The notes under the pieces: model-generated
Seen by the model: only the letters and a program-made list of their open reading frames with translations
The model's database searches: none
What the model was told of the DNA's origin: nothing
In this document: positions 32,687 through 38,544 of the stretch, piece by piece
How positions within the stretch are numbered: the stretch's first letter is position 1
How the letters are laid out: every line of letters begins with the position of its first letter
Translations under genes and position numbers: made by a program
Source of the DNA: Gnetum montanum
Taxonomy: Eukaryota > Streptophyta > Gnetopsida > Gnetales > Gnetaceae
DNA: 38,544 nucleotides
Reading direction: 5' to 3'
Assembly: GCA_015680685.1 (NCBI GenBank)
Contig: MNCI01003306.1
Coordinates: 778,980 to 817,523 of the forward strand

Positions 32687-32703
32687 CAACAAAGAGGGGC
32701 CAA
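32687..32703 (+). other. Polypurine tract
   Basis: A purine-rich run (CAACAAAGAGGGGCCAA) ends directly at the 3' LTR. It would prime plus-strand DNA synthesis. The AAAGAGGGG core at 32691-32699 is intact. Confidence 0.8.
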
Positions 32704-34300
32704 TGAAACACCACTAATTTCGGCCTAGCAGTTTGAAATGGAAACGAATCAAGCCCTCTCGAAGGTCGGAGGAAAATTTTGACTAAGGCAGGTTGCTCAC
32801 CCTCAATGTGAACAACTTCGAGCAATGTCAAAATCAAGTCAAAAGGTGGAGGTCAATTTTTTTGAAGTTCGAAATTACAATGTTCAGCATCCATCCAGCG
32901 TCAAAAATTGCAAGTTTTTAGGTCATGCTGTAGGTCACGCTGAGCGTGACCACAGCATGACCTACCCAAAATAGCCAATGTGACTTGCTTAAAACCACTC
33001 AAATCCAAGCTTAGATTCCAGATTCCAGAGTTAAACACATTTGGGTAGAAAATCCATGCTTCAGAAACCAAAATTTATTGTCAAAAGGTCAAGTTTTCTT
33101 CACTCACATTGGAGGTCACACTGGGCATGAGTGTAGCATCCACACTGGACGCTGGGCACACTGAACGCTGGACACGTTGATGTTGGACATGCTAACACTG
33201 GGTAGACATTGGACATGAGTGTGGTGTAACCACAAATCAACTTACATTGAAGCTCAACTCGACTCAACTCTAAAGGCACATCAATTCACGTTGGAAGCCC
33301 TGGTGCCTTGAAAAGCCTCAAATTGACATCTTGACACCTTGCAGCACTCGATCCATGGTTAAACGAGCTGGGTAAAATTTTTGTTGTTGTACATTTCATT
33401 GTAAATCCCCATTTGTGGGCATGTCACATCATCATGGTCTAAATTAAATGTACTTTCATGGGCTTGAGTAACCCACAAATTGTAAAATGCAATGTACCTG
33501 GTCAAGAATGTAGCTTGCCGACACACATCCAACTTGTGCACAACTGTCCGATACACATCCAACTCATGCACAACTATCCATTGGACATGTGTTGCCAGAT
33601 TTTTTTTCCTATTAAATCACAACCGTTGATTCCATTCTGGAATTCTACACCCGAGCTCGGTCTAGCCCTATAAATACCGTGTCAATTCACATGAATTGAG
33701 AGGGGAGGTTGGCAAGAGGACAATTGGTGACATTAGCAATTCTGAGAATATACAGAATCAACAATCCTTGGGCGCTCGGTACACTTGACTCTTGGCATCC
33801 AAGCACTTCTCACATCACATCACATCATTGCATTACATCATCGCCCGAGGCTAGGCATTTGACCTGCCTCCCACACGTGCAGCTATGCTTTGACTGGTGC
33901 ATACCTTTTTTTTAATTAAGCAATACAATTCAGTTCATTTTGCCAACCAACCATTATTTCCATTTGTTCTGTCTCATATTTAGTTTATGTCCTATTTACA
34001 CTTTGCTTACTACATTTCAATTTATGTTCTATTTACGTTCTGCTTTGTTTTACAATCCTATTTACATTTTACGCTCACTGTTCATGTTTTAAGACATAAG
34101 TTACGATAACCCCAGCATGAGCCATAGTTTACACTTAGGGAAGTCCTTGGTTGATTTGCATGCAGAACATCCAAGGCACTCTATCTTTGTTCCCTTTTCC
34201 AGCTTTCCCTCAAAGTGAAGGTAGGGTCAGCTGTGCCTGCCCGATGATCTTTCGGTGTTCGTTTCCTTCTAGTCTTACACTGATAATTTAGGTTAGTAGA
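32704..34300 (+). repeat. 3' LTR of the Tat/Ogre-like element
   Basis: 1,597 bp, TG at 32704. The last two bases are GA where the 5' LTR has CA. TATA box at 33669-33676. Differences from the 5' LTR are mainly C/T and G/A. It preserves a long palindrome at 32919-32964. Confidence 0.93.
32919..32964. repeat. Long near-perfect palindrome in U3
   Basis: A 23-base arm (32919-32941) and a 22-base arm (32943-32964) are reverse complements except for one extra A at 32932, around a single central G (32942). The inner part is GGTCACGCT-G-AGCGTGACC. The same place in the 5' LTR (15980-16025) is recognisable but has several transitions. Confidence 0.9.
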
Positions 34301-34305
34301 GGGTG
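34301..34305. other. Target-site duplication, right (GGGTG)
   Basis: An exact copy of 15760-15764. The outer element resumes here. Confidence 0.95.
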
Positions 34306-34324
34306 TGCTTTAAATTCCTACTTT

Positions 34325-34363
<39 letters not shown>

Positions 34364-34940
34364 ATGTTTTGCGTGAGAACCACACGATGCAAAGACTTAT
34401 TATTTTTATTAGCTCAGCTTCTCGATAATGGAGCAACATCGGAATGGTAAGGAAAACTCAAGAAGGAAACATCCAAGCACCCAAGAGAATGGCTAGCACA
34501 AATGCATCAAGTTCCCTTGAAGTCACAGCCTTTTTAGTCCTTGAGTCATTCCTTAGTTTGAGAAATGCCCAGTCACCGATTCGTTGATAGTTTTTATTGT
34601 TTAAGGAAGGGGACTATACAGTTCCAAGCCAAGAGAGACCATAGAAATTTATGGATGCATGAATGATGTGGATTCATTGCCTATTATACCAAAAGAACCA
34701 TACCTCAGTATCAACATCATAACTTAAAGGTAAAAACCGAACATTGGCAATCAATAGAATACAGTTCATACCATATTTAGGAGTACTTATTAGGTGACAA
34801 ACTTAAGAAAATAAATAAACACACAAATAAATGAAAAAGTATGAACGATGTTGCAAAACAAAAATAATAAAATTTAAAGAAATTAGTAAAACAAAAATGT
34901 GTAAAACAAAAACTTAAAAAGGAATTGAGGGCTTGACTAA
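34306..34940 (-). other. Spacer of the outer element after pol tail
   Basis: No gene. In - orientation it follows the stop at 34941-34943 and matches the left copy's 357-1010 in several blocks. It contains a (CT)17 microsatellite. Confidence 0.6.
34327..34361. repeat. (CT)n microsatellite
   Basis: About 17 uninterrupted CT units, (AG)n on the element's sense strand. The left copy has an A-rich tract in the same place. Confidence 0.95.
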
Positions 34941-36815
34941 TCAGCATAGGTGGCCATGTCCCCCATGACTGAGTTGGAAGGGGGAGATCCGATCGGAGTG
35001 CTTTAGGTTATTTTTTAGGAATTTCTAGCTTCCCCCTATTGATGTTTTCAAGTTAAGGGTTGGAAGTTGGCGACACTCTTGCTCCAGTGCATCTATGCCT
35101 TCTATGTGGGCGCAAGTTGGTCCCCCAGTTAGTTTCATGCATGTTGGTGAGTTGCTCTCCTGATTAGCTATCAACCACTAGGTGTTTTCTTGTTGTGTGG
35201 TTGCTACATACAGACACTTTTGTATGTTAATTTCTTAGGCACACCGGTTGCATGCAGGCCATGTTGAACATTCCTATATGCAATCACACCCTGTATCACT
35301 ATATGTGATGCATGGAACTTTCTTCCTCTTGATCTTTCCAAAAGTATTTTCCTTTGATATTTTCAGGAAAAGATCACGAATTCCTAAGCATGCGTTTATG
35401 GTACTTATCCATGCCCTTCCCATTATTATTGGGAAGTCCCCTTTGTCATTGTTTACTTGTATCACTAGGAAATTAGCTGGGTATGACCATGCATACATAG
35501 TGGTAACATTGTCCTCCACTAGTTCTAAGGGAATAGTGATGGACTGGTTAGCCAGCTCTAAGCAAATATTGCTCTTCTTTAGTGGAGGTAGGTTCTAGGA
35601 TTTATACATCGCTTGTGATATTAAGTTGACTCCGGAACTTGAGTATAGAAGAGCTTTACATGGTTCATTCCTAGCGACTTGGAGATAGATTAGAGGACTT
35701 CCAGGATTAGAGAATTTCCTGGGAAGGTGACCCACCTTAATCCAGTCAGTAACGACATGTGTTAACATAACTGTGTGTGTTACGCTCAACTTTTGGGTTG
35801 AAGGAGGCCCCAAAGCTTTACTTGGTAGGGAGGTGTTCAGATGTTCAACCAATTGTGATGGTGAGGGCTTGGTTGGATTATTGGTTCTAAAGAAAGATCT
35901 TTTCTACATAAGGTTGTCAGAACCAACTGTAGGTTGAAGATTCACAGCCCTCATAACATTGGGTTGCTACGGTTGAGTGGGGACTACCCCTTGCATTGTT
36001 GGAGCGGGTGGTACTAGAGCTATCAGTGTGAGAGTTGCAGATAGATTTGGAGGATGGTATGTATGTGGTGTGTCTCCCCTAGGAGAAGGAGTCCTATGAT
36101 ACTCCCGAGCTTGGTAGTGACATTGTGGAGTCACGTGACCAACATGGCCATGTGGAGAGATTAGTTGCCACACGTAGTAGCCATATGGATCTTGTTGCCG
36201 GTAAGGGTATTGTTGCCTTGGCAGTGGCATACCCCATGACTGTGGGTATTGCCACTGCTGGTGTTGCTCAATAGGTTGTGGTGGAGTTCCACTTGGATAA
36301 TACGTTAATGGTTGGTGGAACTACCTTGGGTTACCTTGGGGATAAGGTAACCGTTGGGGTGTTTTCCTTTTGTTAAGTCATGGGTTAAGTGCATACACCC
36401 CAGACTCTTGCAGATGTGAGATTACTAGGCAACATCCCTTAGGATGGTCATACTGGCATATCTCACATCCACTGTCATTGTCTGTATCAGAATCCACAAC
36501 CTCTTTGGTGATGGCCATTTTACCCTTACCTTTGTTATGTGCATGGTCCAAATCCCTCTTTTTCTTTTTATCATAGTCACTACCTTGCTCCTTAGACTCC
36601 TCTACGATTTTGAGAACGGTTTCAAATCTAATATCTAAGGAGTCCCACATTTGGTCTACCTTTGCTGACACTTCTGTTGTTAATTTTTGGAGTGGAAAGG
36701 TTTTCCTATTCACCATCTCCTNCCAAAAATCTATGAATCTAATGGGACCTAAGCTTTGATAATCTCCCTTGGGCATATGTTCCAAGGATTCTCCTGGTTT
36801 CATGCCTAAGTCCAT
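34941..36815 (-). pseudogene. pro: Gag C-terminus, protease and fused pol tail of the outer element
   Basis: One - strand frame runs from 36815 to TGA 34941-34943 with in-frame stops only. In order: a Lys-rich gag part, a zinc knuckle C-x2-C-x3-H-x4-C (CEICQYDHPKGCC, about 36410-36455), a Pro/Gln/Tyr-rich region (36230-35967), then retropepsin. Its active site reads Y-S-S-S-G-V-N-L-I-S near 35640 where D-[ST]-G is usual, so it is inactive. The second motif P-I-I-M-G-R-A-W-I-S is near 35430. After about 35274 the frame passes directly to the short Gly/His/Cys tail that ends pol in the left copy; RT, RNase H and integrase are deleted. Base 36722 is N. Spacing and frame show that the tail is part of the same ORF. 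Confidence 0.78.
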
Positions 36816-36945
36816 CTACAAGATGGTGTAGTTGATCCTGCTGCGAGTAACCATGGCCCGGGCAACGATGTAACAATGCATAGTATCAGCCCAGGGTAGC
36901 ATCCAAGGGTTCATGAATTCCATGCTTCCATCCTTGGATTTGATT

Positions 36946-38183
36946 TCACAGGTTGGACACTTGGGAGTACATTTGATACTTATTGTTAAACAGTTCTAGC
37001 ATCGTACTCCACCTTCGAATGGATTTTGGTTCTAAGGACCGGTACCAGCTTTTCGCTTCTTTTACTAGTGTCCTTGGAAAAAACTTTAGCTTTTGCCATT
37101 CATTCTCAATGTTCTGCAAGGCACATGCATCGTGAAATGCTTGTAAGTGATTCTGAGGATCAGCGTTGTCTCCCCCCTCAAATTGTGAGATGTTATTCAT
37201 GTCTAATCTCTTGATCCTGCTATCATTTTGGTGCCTTGTAGGAATTCTAATGGCCTCTGTGATGTCTAACATGCTTCAGGTTGCAAGTAGGGGTTCTTTG
37301 TGGTCATTTCTTTCATAGCACCTGTGATGCTTATGTGGTTCCCTACTCTCCCTTATTCCATGCTGTGATTCTCTAGAATGCCCTCATCCTCATTCTTGAC
37401 TCTCTCGTCGAGGTTTCTCACTTTGCTTACCCTTATCCTCACGGTTAGGTTCCTTATGATTGTGTCTTGATACTGAAGGATAGGGTGAATGTGATAATGA
37501 AGGTGAAGAAGAAGGAGAACCATTGCCATTACAATGTTTCCTACCTTCTCTTCGGTGGTCTCGACCTTGATCGTGATGATGATCAAAATGCCTACCCTTG
37601 TCATGTGTTTGTGTTCCCTCATTGAACACTTGGTGTTCATGGGGATCAGAACCAGGGTTGTGAATCATGGAGTGAAGGTTTTGATACATCACATCCTCAC
37701 CATCATTAGGAGGGGGAACATTGTTTTGTGGAGAACCTATTGAAATAGCTTCACCACCCTCAATTTCGCTTAAGACGAGTGAAGTGTTATGGGGTCCTTT
37801 GCCCTTTAAAGATGTGTGATAACTCTCCTACCGCAAGTCTCGTTGACGTTGCACTTCTATGGGATGGTAGTCCCTTGTGTCGTGATCATATGCAACGTAC
37901 TCTGCATACAATTGTGACATCCCTATTCATGCAAGAGCACGAAGGAGCATGTTGGGACTGCTTGGTCTGGAGGCAACACTATGTTATCCTCCAAGTCTCT
38001 CCAACGCAGTTGTTTATCTTGATGGAGAATAAAGGTAAAGTTGGGTATATACTCATCATGATGAATATATACCACACAGAATTGTTGACGAATTGGCGGA
38101 TTTTGGTTATGTGTGTTGTGCCATTGATTGTCTCTAGTGTTGTTCCTAGGCAGTGAAGTGCTTTTGTGCGAAGAAGAAGACAT
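36946..38183 (-). pseudogene. gag: Gag N-terminus and capsid domain of the outer element
   Basis: The probable start is ATG at 38183 (MSSSSHKST), 150 bp after the PBS. The first part is Asn/His/Gln-rich; a frameshift lies between 37923 and 37692. A very basic, Ser/His/Arg-rich segment follows (37692-37390), then the Retrotrans_gag capsid domain (37272-36946) with F-x-G-G-D-N-x-D-P near 37190 and K-x-W-Y-R-S-L near 37050. Another frameshift near 36900 separates it from the C-terminal part. Stops are TAG/TGA/TAA with the usual transition pattern. The composition fits a plant gypsy gag, with Athila the closest guess from the PBS. Confidence 0.75.
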
Positions 38184-38312
38184 TTTAGTCTTGTTTGGTG
38201 TGCTGTTTACCGTTATCTTATTTTTTTTATTTTGATCAACCCTAAGGGTTTGTTCTAGCATCCCAATGATATGAATGATCTCCTATGTTCTACGTAGCAC
38301 ACAAACAACTAA

Positions 38313-38332
38313 GTTCCTGGCAACGGTGCCAA
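38313..38332 (-). other. Primer binding site of the outer element
   Basis: On the - strand, one base after the 5' LTR, the sequence reads TGGCACCGTTGCCAGG. It begins with TGG as a tRNA-complementary site must and is close to the TGGCGCCGTTGCC form known for Athila-type elements. It fixes the element's orientation. Confidence 0.88.
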
Positions 38333-38544
38333 TGATGAGTGGCAAGGTACACCTACACTCAACCATATGAATACGAGCATCTCACGCACGATCCGACCAA
38401 AATCCAAGGACTAAGTGCTTACGTACCTTAATGGAACACTTAAGATTAACCAATCGTTGTCCTCCCAAACTTACTCGTATTGTCACTGTTGTATGGTTAA
38501 GTAAGTTTGAGGTATGTGATTTTTATATCTTTTATCTTTTTAAC
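38333..38544 (-). repeat. 5' LTR of the outer element (cut by the window edge)
   Basis: 212 bp of an LTR of about 807 bp, matching 13636-13850 base for base in long blocks with scattered transitions and a 4-base indel near 38471. The end in element orientation is ACTCATCA-type at 38333. U3 and the outer end lie outside the window. Confidence 0.92.

Larger units (their letters stand above)
15765..34300 (+). mobile_element. Nested Tat/Ogre-like Ty3/gypsy retrotransposon (18,536 bp)
   Basis: Complete element: LTRs 15765-17362 and 32704-34300, perfect GGGTG target duplication, PBS, PPT, gag-pro (17681-21297) and pol (27721-31310). Tat lineage is shown by an archaeal-type second RNase H between the usual RNase H and integrase, and by the gag zinc-knuckle pattern. 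Ogre-like traits are the large size and an intron-like spacer between protease and RT with matching splice phases. The spacer contains an oppositely oriented multi-exon gene. It sits inside the family A copy and is therefore younger. LTRs differ mostly by C/T and G/A changes. Confidence 0.92.
13636..38544 (-). mobile_element. Family A retrotransposon copy (- strand), gag-pro only, interrupted by a nested element
   Basis: The 3' LTR is 13636-14442, the 5' LTR begins at 38333 and leaves the window, and the PBS is at 38313-38332. Gag-pro occupies about 34941-38183. The nested + strand element (15765-34300, with 5-bp duplication) splits it. Without that insert the visible element is about 6.4 kb. 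RT, RNase H and integrase are absent: protease is followed after about 330 bp by the conserved pol tail, and the remaining internal sequence (about 2 kb) is too short to hold them. The coiled-coil ORF of the left copy is also missing. It must have depended on a complete relative for reverse transcriptase and integrase. Confidence 0.85.

Noticed and set aside
34306-38332. Family A as an element that never had pol
   Set aside because: The left copy has an integrase GPY module and the same pol stop, so the outer copy lost pol by deletion.

Overview
This window is transposon-dominated nuclear DNA of a land plant. The evidence is nested Ty3/gypsy LTR retrotransposons with plant hallmarks: a Tat-lineage pol with two RNase H domains, an Athila-like primer binding site, and plant GT-AG introns. 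A large-genome seed plant such as a conifer would fit, but the sequence does not prove it. I recognise no intact host gene. Three elements and one tandem array explain most of the window.

Region 1 (1-6402, + strand) is the 3' part of a gypsy element, here called family A. It holds the end of an integrase and the pol stop at 354-356, a spacer, a long decayed ORF whose second half is coiled-coil (2553-5278), and a 3' LTR (5487-6402). Region 2 (6403-10929) is AT-rich with only weak ORF fragments. Region 3 (10930-13635) is a tandem array that starts with a period near 226 bp and changes to 310-360 bp.

Region 4 (13636 to the right edge, - strand) is a second family A copy inserted in that array. 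Its 3' LTR is 13636-14442. Its 5' LTR starts at 38333 and runs off the window, with the PBS beside it. It keeps gag and protease but has lost RT, RNase H, integrase and the downstream coiled-coil ORF. It is therefore a non-autonomous deletion derivative of the family seen in region 1.

Region 5 (15765-34300, + strand) is an 18.5-kb Tat/Ogre-like element nested in region 4. It has 1.6-kb LTRs and a perfect 5-bp target duplication (GGGTG). Gag and protease lie at 17681-21297; RT, RNase H, a second archaeal-type RNase H and a DD35E-type integrase lie at 27721-31310. The 6.4 kb between protease and RT has a strong splice donor (21298) and an acceptor (27720) that join the two halves in the same frame. 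That position is where Ogre elements are known to carry an intron.

The most striking feature lies inside that intron. A decayed, multi-exon gene of about 1,040 codons runs on the opposite strand (25909 to 22069, perhaps from 27052). Five of its splice junctions (phases 2, 1, 1, 1 and 0) join the reading frame without a break. This is an oppositely oriented spliced gene riding in the intron of a retrotransposon.

All coding regions are inactivated, mostly by stops explicable as C-to-T (or G-to-A) changes in Gln, Arg or Trp codons, as expected from deamination of methylated DNA. Two single-N positions are flanked by exact duplications and look like assembly joins.
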